DNA of 64,000 nt from Streptomyces sp. NBC_01235 (GCF_035989285.1 NZ_CP108513.1:6820001-6884000); one strand, 5' to 3'. Shown: positions 23,340 to 32,892, numbered from the stretch's first letter. The notes: generated by a model from the sequence alone, not told the origin. Numbers and translations: made by a program.

Positions 23340-25406
23340 TTGAGACTGTTCACGCGCCGCCGTACCGCGGCGCTCGCCACCGTGGTGGTGCTCGCCGCCG
23401 CGGGCACCCTGGTCACCGCATCCGGCGCCGTCGCCGACGACGCCGGACCCTGGCCCGGCACCGAGGGCCGGATCCTCAGCGACGGTGGTGGCGTGATCGA
23501 CGCCACCACCGGCACGGCCGGCCGGATCCCCAACGTGGGGAGCTACGCCACCTGGGCGCCGGACGGCAGCCGTCTGGTCAGCGTGTCCGGCCAGATCTCC
23601 AGCGTCCTGCCCAACGGCACCAAGAAGATCACCCTGCCGTGGGCGCAGGGCCTGCGCTCCAGCGCCCCGTACGAGGATCTGACCTTCTGGAACGGCGGCC
23701 GCTTCGTCGTCTTCGCCAGCGGCGGCCAGCTCGCCTACGGTCCCTCCGACGCTTCGTGGGCGCCCGGCCCGCTGCTGCCGGCGAACCTGGAGCCGGCCAC
23801 CGTCTGCGACTCCGAGCCGAGCGTGAACGTCAACGGCCTGGTCGCGTTCGAGCGCCGCACCGGCAGCTGCAACGCCGATGCCGGCGTGTACGTCTACGAC
23901 AGCGTCGCGAAGACGGTCAAGCTCGCCGTGGCCGACGCCGAGCAGCCCGCCTGGTCCCCGGACGGCACCAAGCTGGCGTTCGTCCGCAAGGACACCGACG
24001 GCAATCCCCAGATCTTCACGGCGAACGCCGACGGCACCGACGTCAAGCAGCTCACCACCGGCCCGCGCCGGTTCGCCAACCCGTCCTGGTCACCCACGGG
24101 CAAGCGGATCGTCTTCGACGCCCACACCTCCGCCGACAGCGCCGACGTGCACACCACCGAGTACGTCGACCTGGCCACCGGCGAACTCACCAAGGTCGGG
24201 AACACCGCCACGGGCGACCACCCCAACTGGCAGCCGCTGCGCAAGAACGGCACCGGCCGGGTCTGGGGCGCCAACGCCTACCTCACGGCCACGGCCTCCT
24301 CCCGCTGGACCTGGAACACCATCGGCCACAGCGAGCCCGGCCTGATGGACGCCAAGTCCGCGGTGCTGGTCAACCAGGACAGCCCGGCGTACGCCGTCAC
24401 CGCGCCCGCCCTGGCCGGCCGTAAGGAGGGCCCGGTGCTGATGACACAGAAGACCGGGCTGTCCTCGACGACGAAGAACGAGCTGAAGCGGACCCTGAAG
24501 CCGGGCAAGCCCGTCTACCTGGTCGGCAGCGCGGCCGTCCTCGACAACACGGTCGCCGCCCAGGTGAAGGCGCTCGGCTACACGCCCGTGCGGCTGACGG
24601 GCGCGGACCCCTACGCGACCTCGGTCATGGTGTCCAAGACCATCAGCTCCGCCCCGAAGTACGTCTTCCTGGCCGGCGGCACCGAGTACCGCGCGGCCCT
24701 CTCGGCGGCGGCAGCGGCCGGCTCCGACGGCTCCGCCAGCGCGGGCGGTGTCGTCCTCACCAACGGCACCAAGCTGCCCGCGTCGGTGCAGTCGTACCTC
24801 AACAGCCTGAACCCGGACAAGACCATGATCATCACGGTCGGTTCGGCGGCGCGGTACGCGCTGACCCACTCGGACTTCTCGCGGTGGCCGTCGACGTACT
24901 CGTACTACCCGATCTCGGGCACCACGGACGCGTCCATCTCGGTGGCCGTAGCCATGTTCTGGTGGACCGCGCCGAGCCAGACCGGCCTCGCCTACTCCGG
25001 CGCCTGGCGTGACGGTGTGTCGGCCGCCTCGGCGATGAACGTCTTCGGGCCCGTCCTGTGGACCACCAGCTCCACCGCCCTGTCGCCCGAGGTGAACAAC
25101 TACCTCCAGCGTGAGACCGCCAGCGTCAACTCCGCGGTGGCCTTCGGCGGCACCGGCTCGATCTCCCCGGCCGAGCTGAACACCGCGGGCACCACGATCA
25201 GCGCGGGCAGCGCCTACTTCACGTACTACCCGTACTACAACGGCGTCATCCCGCCGAGCACGCAGGCGAGTGCGTCGACGAGTGCCCTCGCCGCGCGCAC
25301 CGACGGCAACGACGACGGCCAGGCCGCCGCCACGGTGCAGCGCTCCGCCCCGGTCGGCGACCACCAGCCGAACCTGGCACCGCTCAAGACGCTCCAGCGG
25401 CAGTAA
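23340..25406 (+). CDS. secreted beta-propeller and cell-wall-binding-repeat-2 protein
   Basis: 688 residues if translation starts at the TTG at 23340, which directly precedes a good signal peptide (LFTRRRTAALATVVVLAAAG ... ASGAVA) and follows GGGGGG. An in-frame ATG at 23220 would put 40 Arg-rich residues before the signal peptide and is less likely. Residues ~80-360 carry TolB/PD40-type propeller repeats (AEQPAWSPDGTKLAFVRK, ANPSWSPTGKRIVFDAHT). Residues ~370-640 match cell-wall-binding repeat 2 (PVLMTQKTGLSSTTKNELKR, PVYLVGSAAVLDNTVAAQVK, VFLAGGTEYRAALSAAAAA). Predicted to be exported and held at the wall. Ligand unknown. The 5' region carries hairpins at 23212-23231. Confidence 0.82.
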   Translation: MRLFTRRRTAALATVVVLAAAGTLVTASGAVADDAGPWPGTEGRILSDGGGVIDATTGTAGRIPNVGSYATWAPDGSRLVSVSGQISSVLPNGTKKITLPWAQGLRSSAPYEDLTFWNGGRFVVFASGGQLAYGPSDASWAPGPLLPANLEPATVCDSEPSVNVNGLVAFERRTGSCNADAGVYVYDSVAKTVKLAVADAEQPAWSPDGTKLAFVRKDTDGNPQIFTANADGTDVKQLTTGPRRFANPSWSPTGKRIVFDAHTSADSADVHTTEYVDLATGELTKVGNTATGDHPNWQPLRKNGTGRVWGANAYLTATASSRWTWNTIGHSEPGLMDAKSAVLVNQDSPAYAVTAPALAGRKEGPVLMTQKTGLSSTTKNELKRTLKPGKPVYLVGSAAVLDNTVAAQVKALGYTPVRLTGADPYATSVMVSKTISSAPKYVFLAGGTEYRAALSAAAAAGSDGSASAGGVVLTNGTKLPASVQSYLNSLNPDKTMIITVGSAARYALTHSDFSRWPSTYSYYPISGTTDASISVAVAMFWWTAPSQTGLAYSGAWRDGVSAASAMNVFGPVLWTTSSTALSPEVNNYLQRETASVNSAVAFGGTGSISPAELNTAGTTISAGSAYFTYYPYYNGVIPPSTQASASTSALAARTDGNDDGQAAATVQRSAPVGDHQPNLAPLKTLQRQ

Positions 25407-25432
25407 CGGAAAGTAACGGCAGTAACGGCAGG

Positions 25433-26602
25433 TCAGGCGGGGGCGCCGACGAGCATCGTCGGCGCCCCCGCCACCCGCGTCAGGAACACCGTCACGGAGT
25501 TCGGCCCCTGCGGCTTGGGCAGCACCTTCTTGCGCAGTTCCTCCGGCTCGACGGCCGACCCCCGCTTCTTCACGGTGAGGATTCCGACCTCCCGCTCCCG
25601 CAGCAGCGCCTTCAACTTCTTGACGTTGAACGGGAGCCGGTCGGTGATCTCGTAGGCGGAGGCGTACGGGGTGGGGCGCAGGGCGTCGGCGGTGACGTAG
25701 GCGATGGTCGCGTCGATCAGCCCGCCGTCGAGCTCCCGGGCCACGTCGGCGACCAGATGGGCCCGGATGACGGCACCGTCGGGCTCGTACAGATACCGCC
25801 CGACCGGCCGGACCTCCGGGTCGGGCAGACCGGCGCCGAGCAGCGTCCGAGGCCCCGGCAGCAGGGTCGCCCGGACGGCCCCCGGCTCGCTGGTCCCGAA
25901 CCACAGCACGGCCTCCTTCACATCCCCGCCGTCCGAGATCCACTCGGCCTCGGCCTCGGCGGGGATCGCCTCGTGCGGCACGCCGGGCGCGATCTTCAGG
26001 GCGGCGCGGGGCGCGGCGAGGGCGGCCCCGACCGCCCACGACAGGGGCGGCGAGTACGCCTCCGGATCGAAGATCCTCCCGCGCCCACCGCGTCGCGCCG
26101 GATCGACGAACACGGCGTCGTAGCCGCTGGTGTCGACGTCCGTGACGTCCGCCTCCCGCACCTCGATGAGATCGGCGAGCCCGAGCGCGTCGGCGTTCGC
26201 GCGCGCCGCGTGAGCCGTCGACGGGTCACGGTCCACGGCCAGGACCCGGATCCCGGCCCGGGCCAGTGCGATCGCGTCGCCGCCGATCCCGCAGCAAAGG
26301 TCGGCGACGGAGGTCACGCCGAGCGCCTTCATCCGCCCGGCCCGGTATCCGGCGACACTCGCCCGCGTCGACTGCTCCACCCCGTTCGGCGTGAAGAACA
26401 TCCGCTCGGCGTCCTCGGTTCCGAACTTCGCCGCCGCCCGCTGCCGCAGCCGGGCCTGGCCCAGGGCAGCGGACACCAGGTCGGCGGGGTGCTCACGGCG
26501 CAGCCGGGTGGCGACGGCGAGCTCGTCGGCGGGGGCGGTGCCGCGCACGGCGTCGAGGAGGGCGTGGCCCTCGGGGGTGAGGAGGGGGGCGAGGTCGTTC
26601 AC
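25433..26602 (-). CDS. class I SAM methyltransferase with THUMP-like domain
   Basis: 389 residues from a GTG at 26602. N-terminal helical region (LVSAALGQARLRQRAAAKFG), then a Rossmann methyltransferase core: VADLCCGIGGDAIALARAG (SAM loop, residues ~99-117), VLAVDRDPSTAHAARANADA and YDAVFVDPARRGGRGR. The C-terminal third is THUMP-like (FNVKKLKALLREREVGILTV, then VKKRGSAVEP), pointing to an RNA substrate. Conserved in actinobacteria; the target RNA is not known to me. It is convergent with the CWB2 gene, and a strong terminator-like hairpin lies inside its last codons. Confidence 0.85.
   Translation of the reverse strand: MNDLAPLLTPEGHALLDAVRGTAPADELAVATRLRREHPADLVSAALGQARLRQRAAAKFGTEDAERMFFTPNGVEQSTRASVAGYRAGRMKALGVTSVADLCCGIGGDAIALARAGIRVLAVDRDPSTAHAARANADALGLADLIEVREADVTDVDTSGYDAVFVDPARRGGRGRIFDPEAYSPPLSWAVGAALAAPRAALKIAPGVPHEAIPAEAEAEWISDGGDVKEAVLWFGTSEPGAVRATLLPGPRTLLGAGLPDPEVRPVGRYLYEPDGAVIRAHLVADVARELDGGLIDATIAYVTADALRPTPYASAYEITDRLPFNVKKLKALLREREVGILTVKKRGSAVEPEELRKKVLPKPQGPNSVTVFLTRVAGAPTMLVGAPA
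25438..25470. terminator. bidirectional terminator hairpin inside a 3' coding end
   Basis: A 15-bp perfect stem, CGGGGGCGCCGACGA (25438-25452) and its complement (25456-25470), closes on a 3-base GCA loop. It is just past the CWB2 stop on the plus strand and within the last 12 codons of the methyltransferase on the minus strand, so it can end both convergent transcripts. Three AGTAACGG copies directly precede it. Confidence 0.75.
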
Positions 26603-26692
26603 CGGGTCATTGTGGGCCAGTCGGTGGACGGTGTGCTTGCGGCGGAGGTGTCGGGCGGGCTTCCGGGGCGGTGACTGCGAGGATCCGGCGCC

Positions 26693-27703
26693 ATGGGACC
26701 TGTCGTACAAAATGATGACAAGGGTGGCTGTTCCGGGGTGCCGGATCGGCGCACGGACATCCGGTACGCGGGGCTCCGGTTCGCGGGAATCCGGAGCGCG
26801 GCCGCCGTCCTCACCCTGGCCGCCATCGCGACGGGCTGCGCCGGAGGTGGCACGGGGACCGGCGGAAGGGGAGGCAAGGGGAACAGCCCCGCGCCGGGCC
26901 AGCAACCGGCCCGGGCGGTGCCTCCCGAGGCACCCCCGGCCCGCGCTCTGCACTTGTACGCCTCCAGGCTCCGTGCCGCCCAGCAGGCCCGGGTCGGCGC
27001 GGCGAAGCACTGGGGCCTGAAGAAGGCCCCGCTGACACCCCCGGCGCGGCCCGCGCACAAACCGCAGATCACGACGCGCGAGGGCTTCGAGGTCGACGAC
27101 CACGAGAAGCTCGGCCTTCCCCCGGTCTTCACCACGATCCCGACCAAGGACAAGGTCGTCTTCCTCACCATCGACGACGGCGCCGAGAAGGACCCGGCGT
27201 TCCTGCGGATGATGAGCGCCCTGAAGATCCCGTACACCGCCTTCCTCAGTGACTCCCTGGTCAAGGACGACTACGGCTACTTCAAGAAGCTGCAGGACCG
27301 GGGCGCGGTCCTGAACAACCACACCCTCCACCACCCCTACCTGCCCGCCCTCTCCTACGCCCGTCAGAAGCGCGAGATCTGCGGCATGCAGGACGTGATC
27401 GAGAAGCGCTACGGCAAGCGCCCCGCCCTCTTCCGGCCGCCCTACGGCAGCTACGACCAGGACACCCTGCGTGCCGCGAAGACCTGCGGCGTGCGCTACG
27501 CCCCACTCTGGGACGAGGAGGTCTTCGTCGACCACTGGGAGTACCGGGAGTGGGACCAGGACCTCCACCCCGGCGACATCGTCCTGAGCCACTTCCGCGG
27601 TCGCGGAGCCTGGAAGGGCACGATGCCCGACATGGTCCGCCGGTTCCTGAACAAGGTCACGGAGAAGGGGTACGCGGTGGCACGGCTGGAGGACTACCTG
27701 TGA
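26693..27703 (+). CDS. lipoprotein polysaccharide deacetylase (NodB fold), copy 1
   Basis: 336 residues from the ATG at 26693 (GAGG upstream; a GTG at 26738 is a fallback). The N-terminus carries a hydrophobic segment ending IATGC, a probable lipobox with C49. The NodB domain follows: TIDDG at motif 1, HTLHH for metal-binding motif 2, RPPYGSYD for motif 3 and PGDIVLSHF for motif 5, so all key motifs are present. Such enzymes remove acetyl groups from GlcNAc in peptidoglycan or other glycans at the cell surface. Its stop overlaps the start of a paralogue by four bases. Divergent from the methyltransferase. Confidence 0.88.
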   Translation: MGPVVQNDDKGGCSGVPDRRTDIRYAGLRFAGIRSAAAVLTLAAIATGCAGGGTGTGGRGGKGNSPAPGQQPARAVPPEAPPARALHLYASRLRAAQQARVGAAKHWGLKKAPLTPPARPAHKPQITTREGFEVDDHEKLGLPPVFTTIPTKDKVVFLTIDDGAEKDPAFLRMMSALKIPYTAFLSDSLVKDDYGYFKKLQDRGAVLNNHTLHHPYLPALSYARQKREICGMQDVIEKRYGKRPALFRPPYGSYDQDTLRAAKTCGVRYAPLWDEEVFVDHWEYREWDQDLHPGDIVLSHFRGRGAWKGTMPDMVRRFLNKVTEKGYAVARLEDYL

Positions 27704-28536
27704 GGACTCGGGGCCGGCCGGCCGCACTGCTGATCCTGGCAACATTGACGACCTTGGCAGCGCTGACGGGCCTGACGGGCTGCGCCCAGTCCGTCGACCC
27801 GATCGAGCGGCTGGGCAAGAAGGCCGCCGCACGGGTCCGCCCACCCGGCCCGGCCGGCCAGGCCCCGTACCGTCGCTGGGGCCTGACGGCCCCGCTGGCC
27901 CCCGCGCCGGCCCACCCGGCCGCCCGCTCCCTGGCAGGCAGCCCCGGCGCGAGCCTCCCCCCGGTCGTCGACCACGTCCCGACAGCCGACAAGGTCGTCT
28001 TCCTCACCTACGACGACGGCGCCGAACGCGACCCACGCTTCGTCGACATGGTCCGCGAACTGCGCCTCCCGGTCAGCATGTTCCTGACGGACAGCGTGGT
28101 CGGCCCCGGCTACGGCCACTTCGCCCGCCTCCGGTCCGTCGGCGCGAACATCCAGAACCACACCCTGGACCACCCGGCCCTGCGCGGCCTGCCCTACGCC
28201 GGCCAGCGGGCCGAGATCTGCGGCCAGCAGGACAAACTCCGCGCGCGCTTCGGCCTGCGCCCCCGCCTCTTCCGCCCGCCCTACGGCACCTACGACACGA
28301 CCACCCGCCGCGCCGCCGCCGACTGCGGCATCGCGGCGATCGTCCTGTGGCGCGCCTCCATGGGCCCCGCCGACCTCACCTACACCCATGGCTCCCCCCG
28401 CCTCCACCCCGGCGACATCATCGCCGTGGCCCCAGACGGGGCAACGGGCCCGAGCATGAGGGAACGCACGACACGGCTGCTCCGCCGGGTACAGGAGCAG
28501 GGGTTCACGGTGGCGCGGCTGGAGGACTACCTGTAG
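27700..28536 (+). CDS. lipoprotein polysaccharide deacetylase paralogue, copy 2
   Basis: 278 residues from a GTG that overlaps the stop of copy 1 (GTGA, 27700-27703). The lipobox LTGC is clear (C28). The domain has TYDDG, HTLDH and RPPYGTYD, and the same tail (VARLEDYL) as copy 1, so this is a tandem duplication. The motif-5 region reads PGDIIAVAP instead of PGDIVLSH, so the His that normally helps in catalysis is missing and activity may be reduced or altered. Both probably act at the outer face of the membrane on the same type of glycan. Confidence 0.86.
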   Translation: MRTRGRPAALLILATLTTLAALTGLTGCAQSVDPIERLGKKAAARVRPPGPAGQAPYRRWGLTAPLAPAPAHPAARSLAGSPGASLPPVVDHVPTADKVVFLTYDDGAERDPRFVDMVRELRLPVSMFLTDSVVGPGYGHFARLRSVGANIQNHTLDHPALRGLPYAGQRAEICGQQDKLRARFGLRPRLFRPPYGTYDTTTRRAAADCGIAAIVLWRASMGPADLTYTHGSPRLHPGDIIAVAPDGATGPSMRERTTRLLRRVQEQGFTVARLEDYL

Positions 28537-28537
28537 G

Positions 28538-28801
28538 TCACCGGGGCCACATCACCGCCATGAGGGCGACGAGGAACAGCGAGGCCGTCGCCTGCGCCGC
28601 TCCGGTGGTCGGATGACCATCACGGAACAGGAGGACGGCAGCCCCGAGGGCGGCCAGCGCCATCACGCCGAGCCACACCAGCATCCCCGTCGGATGCCCG
28701 GCCATCGCGATCACCAGCGCGAACATGAGCCCAAAGGCGACTTCCGCCAGCAGCAGAACCGCAAGCACGCAGCCGTCGGCAAACGAGGAACGAGAACTCA
28801 T
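28538..28801 (-). CDS. small membrane protein, 87 aa
   Basis: The ATG at 28801 follows a region with no strong ribosome binding site. Three hydrophobic segments are visible: VLAVLLLAEVAFGLMFALVI, GMLVWLGVMALAALGAAVLL and QATASLFLVALMAVMW. The product is a compact integral membrane protein with few charged residues. It is convergent with the deacetylase pair, its stop lying one base past the paralogue's stop. I do not recognise a family. Confidence 0.65.
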   Translation of the reverse strand: MSSRSSFADGCVLAVLLLAEVAFGLMFALVIAMAGHPTGMLVWLGVMALAALGAAVLLFRDGHPTTGAAQATASLFLVALMAVMWPR

Positions 28802-28820
28802 GGACGAACGGTACGAAAAA

Positions 28821-28890
28821 TCAGCCCGTCCGGAGCTTGAGGACGAGGCCGTCCAGGCCGAAGCAGGGGTTCGGGGGCGGCAGCCCCCAT
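28821..28890. repeat. dispersed Streptomyces intergenic repeat (CAGCCCGTCCGG... type)
   Basis: The segment runs CAGCCCGTCCGG, then TTGAGGACGAGG, then a GGGGTTCGGGGGC / AGCCCCC hairpin. As I recall, many Streptomyces intergenic regions carry closely similar elements after genes. The GGGGGC/GCCCCC end can form a terminator-like stem. Here it separates the small membrane gene from the groES promoter and may insulate the heat-shock operon. Confidence 0.6.
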
Positions 28891-28964
28891 GGACGGTCAC
28901 TCCGACTCCGGACTCCCAAGGACACTCACGCCAGCTGGGAAATCCCGCCGACGCGCCGCGGGCA

Positions 28965-28991
28965 TTGGCACTCCGCTTGACCGAGTGCTAA
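28965..28991. promoter_or_regulatory. CIRCE element 1 (HrcA operator)
   Basis: TTGGCACTC-N9-GAGTGCTAA matches the CIRCE consensus TTAGCACTC-N9-GAGTGCTAA with one change. HrcA, encoded elsewhere, binds such sites and represses groES-groEL at normal temperature. The groES promoter -35 lies within it. Confidence 0.95.
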
Positions 28992-29006
28992 TCGCAGTCA
29001 TAGTCT
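28977..29006 (+). promoter_or_regulatory. predicted groES promoter
   Basis: TTGACC at 28977-28982 is a good -35 hexamer for the housekeeping sigma factor. With an 18-base spacer, TAGTCT at 29001-29006 fits the TAnnnT -10 pattern. The -35 is inside CIRCE 1 and the start point would fall just before CIRCE 2, so HrcA would block both binding and elongation. Confidence 0.65.
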
Positions 29007-29011
29007 CAGCT

Positions 29012-29038
29012 CTGGCACTCGGCAGATGAGAGTGCCAA
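29012..29038. promoter_or_regulatory. CIRCE element 2 (HrcA operator)
   Basis: CTGGCACTC-N9-GAGTGCCAA is a second CIRCE, 47 bases downstream of the first and two mismatches from the consensus. It lies in the presumed groES leader, about 100 bases before the start codon. Confidence 0.9.
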
Positions 29039-29137
29039 CTACGCGACGGGCAGGTCCGGCACCCGCGACGACGGATCCACCTGGTCGCCACCTCAGACAG
29101 TTAACCCCGTGAGATCTCCGAAGGGGGAGGTCGGATC

Positions 29138-29446
29138 GTGACGACCACCAGCTCCAAGGTTGCCATCAAGCCGCTCGAGGACCGCATCGTGGTCCAGCCG
29201 CTCGACGCCGAGCAGACCACCGCCTCTGGCCTGGTCATCCCGGACACCGCGAAGGAGAAGCCCCAGGAGGGCGCCGTCCTCGCCGTGGGCCCGGGCCGCT
29301 TCGAGAACGGCGAGCGCCTGCCGCTCGACGTCAAGGTCGGCGACGTCGTCCTGTACAGCAAGTACGGCGGCACCGAGGTGAAGTACAACGGCGAGGAGTA
29401 CCTCGTCCTCTCGGCTCGCGACGTGCTCGCGATCATCGAGAAGTAA
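29138..29446 (+). CDS. groES: co-chaperonin GroES
   Basis: 102 residues from a GTG at 29138 with GGGGGAGG upstream. The GroES fold is clear: [18 protein letters not shown], the mobile loop [19 protein letters not shown] with IVI-like hydrophobic residues, and [22 protein letters not shown]. It caps GroEL during protein folding in the cytoplasm. It is the first gene of the groES-groEL1 operon, controlled by two CIRCE elements. A hairpin between it and groEL1 could lower expression of the downstream gene. Confidence 0.97.
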   Translation: MTTTSSKVAIKPLEDRIVVQPLDAEQTTASGLVIPDTAKEKPQEGAVLAVGPGRFENGERLPLDVKVGDVVLYSKYGGTEVKYNGEEYLVLSARDVLAIIEK

Positions 29447-29464
29447 TTCACCCAGTTTTGCAGT

Positions 29465-29520
29465 GAACTGCGCCCCTGGCCCCCGCTACTTTGTGAAGCC
29501 GGGCGCTGGGGGCGCAGTTC
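29465..29520 (+). repeat. hairpin between groES and groEL1
   Basis: GAACTGCGCCCC (29465-29476) pairs exactly with GGGGCGCAGTTC (29509-29520), a 12-bp stem with a 32-base loop that can itself pair partly. No T-run follows, so it may be an RNA-processing or attenuation point that raises groES relative to groEL1, rather than a full terminator. Confidence 0.7.
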
Positions 29521-29546
29521 GTTCCCACGTTTTCCGAGAGGGCTGA

Positions 29547-31181
<1,635 letters not shown>

Positions 31182-31227
31182 CGCACCGCGGTAACACACG
31201 GTAGTAACACGGCGTAAAACGGCCGTA

Positions 31228-31269
31228 CCGAGGCCCGGCACCCTGCAGACAAGGGGCGCCGGGCCTCGG
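31228..31269 (+). terminator. groES-groEL1 terminator
   Basis: CCGAGGCCCGGC (31228-31239) pairs with GCCGGGCCTCGG (31258-31269); the inner ACCCT/AGGGG bases extend the stem imperfectly. A short GCGTTTC follows. It lies about 45 bases after the groEL1 stop and 40 before the stop of the convergent SnoaL-like gene, so it could serve both. Confidence 0.75.
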
Positions 31270-31308
31270 CGTTTCCCGGGTTTCTTCTACCGCTTACCGC
31301 TGGTTTCC

Positions 31309-32016
31309 CTACCGCTCCAGCGCGTCCAGCGCCCCCAGCTGCCCCATCAGCCCGAGCCGGTCGTACTGCCACCAGCCCTCGACGATCTTCCCGTCCTCCC
31401 TGCACCGGAAGACGGTCGTCCCGGTCATCGTGACCTGCTTCCCGGTGGCCGGAATCCCCATGAAGTCGCCCTTGTGGGTCCCACTCCAGGTCCACCGGTT
31501 GCTCACGCGGTCGCCCTGGCCGATCTGGTCTTCGAGGGAGAAGGCGAAGTCGAAGCCGCCCCGCCACATCTCGACCTCCCGCCGCATCGCGTCCATGCCC
31601 ATGGTGTCCTGCTCGTTGGCGGGATCGTGGTCGTGATAGTCCTCGGCGAGCAGTCCGTCGAGCGGCGGCAGTTCACCCCGCACCGCCACGGTCGCGAAGA
31701 ACCGCCGTGCGGTCTCCGCGTACAACTGCTCGTCCCGTACGACGTCGAGATCCGTGAAGGTCGGCATCTCGTCGCACAGGGCCACCAGTTCCCGGAAGAC
31801 CTTGTCGGTCTCCGGAAGGTTCGAGTTCCGCATCGCCTCCTCGTACGACGGGAACTCCACGATCTCGATGAAGTGCGACGCGTCGGAACGGTCCTTGCCG
31901 ACCACCGCGTGCGTCGCGGTCCGCTTCCCCTTGGTCTGTTCGACCCACGTGTCCATCAGCCGGTCCATCTCGTCGAACCGGCTGGTCCTGCAGTCGATGA
32001 GCTGTACGAATGTCAT
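31309..32016 (-). CDS. two-domain SnoaL-like protein (ABM + SnoaL)
   Basis: 235 residues from the ATG at 32016, which has GGAGGC upstream; a longer frame upstream lacks a ribosome binding site. Residues 1-100 look like an antibiotic-biosynthesis-monooxygenase-type ferredoxin fold (MTFVQLIDCRTSRFDEMDRL, HFIEIVEFPSYEEAM). Residues ~105-235 are a SnoaL-like cone (LLAEDYHDHDPANEQDTMG, VSNRWTWSGTHKGDFMGIPATGKQV). SnoaL-type domains catalyse ring closures or simply bind small ligands. The two-domain fusion and its lack of a biosynthetic cluster leave the substrate unknown. Next gene upstream on the same strand is an SDR, 102 bases away. Confidence 0.78.
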   Translation of the reverse strand: MTFVQLIDCRTSRFDEMDRLMDTWVEQTKGKRTATHAVVGKDRSDASHFIEIVEFPSYEEAMRNSNLPETDKVFRELVALCDEMPTFTDLDVVRDEQLYAETARRFFATVAVRGELPPLDGLLAEDYHDHDPANEQDTMGMDAMRREVEMWRGGFDFAFSLEDQIGQGDRVSNRWTWSGTHKGDFMGIPATGKQVTMTGTTVFRCREDGKIVEGWWQYDRLGLMGQLGALDALER

Positions 32017-32118
32017 GACGCCGCCTCCGGCCCCCCTGGGTCCGGTCCCCGTCACACCCATTTTCCCACCGGAGCGCCGACGCCACCCGTCCACCAGGGT
32101 GGTTGTTACCGAGACCGG

Positions 32119-32892
32119 TTACCGGGGCCCGTACTTCCGTCCCGTCTTCGAGCTGATCCCGCCCAGCAGCGACCGGGGCGTCACCTTCACCAGCCCCATC
32201 AGCGCCTTGTAGCGCGGGTCGGGGATCGACAGCGACTTCCCGCGCGCCAGGTCGTCCAGCGCCGCCGCGACCAGCTTGTCCGCGTCCAGCCACATCCAGC
32301 CCGGGATGTTGTCCGTGCCCATCCCGGCCCGCTCGTGGAACTCCGTGCGCACGAACCCCGGGCACAGCGCCATGAGCCGCACCCCGCTGCCCGTCAGATC
32401 CTTCGCCGCGCCCTGCGTGAACTGCACGACCCACGCCTTGGACGCCCCGTACGTCCCGCGCGGCACGAACGCCGCCACCGAGGCCACGTTGACGACACCC
32501 CCGCGCCCGCGCTCCCGCATCGCCGTCGCCGCGGCGGACGTCAGCCGCAGCACCGCCTCGCAGTGCACCTTGAGCATCTTCAGTTCGTCGGCCATGGACA
32601 CGTCGAGGTAGCGGCCCTTGTTGCCGAAGCCGGCGTTGTTGATCAGCAGGTCGACGGGGTTCTTGCGGTCGCCGAGCCGGGCGGCCACCGCCTCGATGCC
32701 CTCGTCCGTCGCGAGGTCGGCCGTCAGCACCTCCGCCTCGATGCCGTGCCGGTCGTGCAACTCGGTCGCCTGCTCGCGCAGCCGCTTGGTGTCCCGTGCC
32801 ACGAGGACGAGATCGTGCCCGTCCGCCGCCAGTCTGCGCGCGAACGCGGCGCCGATGCCCGCGGTCGAACCCGTAATCAGAGCCGTTGTCAT
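32119..32892 (-). CDS. short-chain dehydrogenase/reductase (SDR)
   Basis: 257 residues. Classical SDR: NADP-type glycine motif GSTAGIGAAFARRLA near residues 8-22, LLINNAGFGNKG at ~83-94, catalytic Ser in NVASVAAF, and YGASK (Tyr/Lys) with a C-terminal CPGFVRTEFH. The substrate is unknown; related proteins of the DltE/YqjQ type act on ketones or lipids. No signal peptide, so cytoplasmic. It may be co-transcribed with the SnoaL-like gene (102-base gap). Codon use is ordinary for the region. Confidence 0.88.
   Translation of the reverse strand: MTTALITGSTAGIGAAFARRLAADGHDLVLVARDTKRLREQATELHDRHGIEAEVLTADLATDEGIEAVAARLGDRKNPVDLLINNAGFGNKGRYLDVSMADELKMLKVHCEAVLRLTSAAATAMRERGRGGVVNVASVAAFVPRGTYGASKAWVVQFTQGAAKDLTGSGVRLMALCPGFVRTEFHERAGMGTDNIPGWMWLDADKLVAAALDDLARGKSLSIPDPRYKALMGLVKVTPRSLLGGISSKTGRKYGPR

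Noticed and set aside
23200..23340. c-di-AMP (ydaO) riboswitch in front of the CWB2 gene
   Set aside because: GGGGGA segments and hairpins are present but I could not match the conserved core pairings; recorded only as an unexplained leader.
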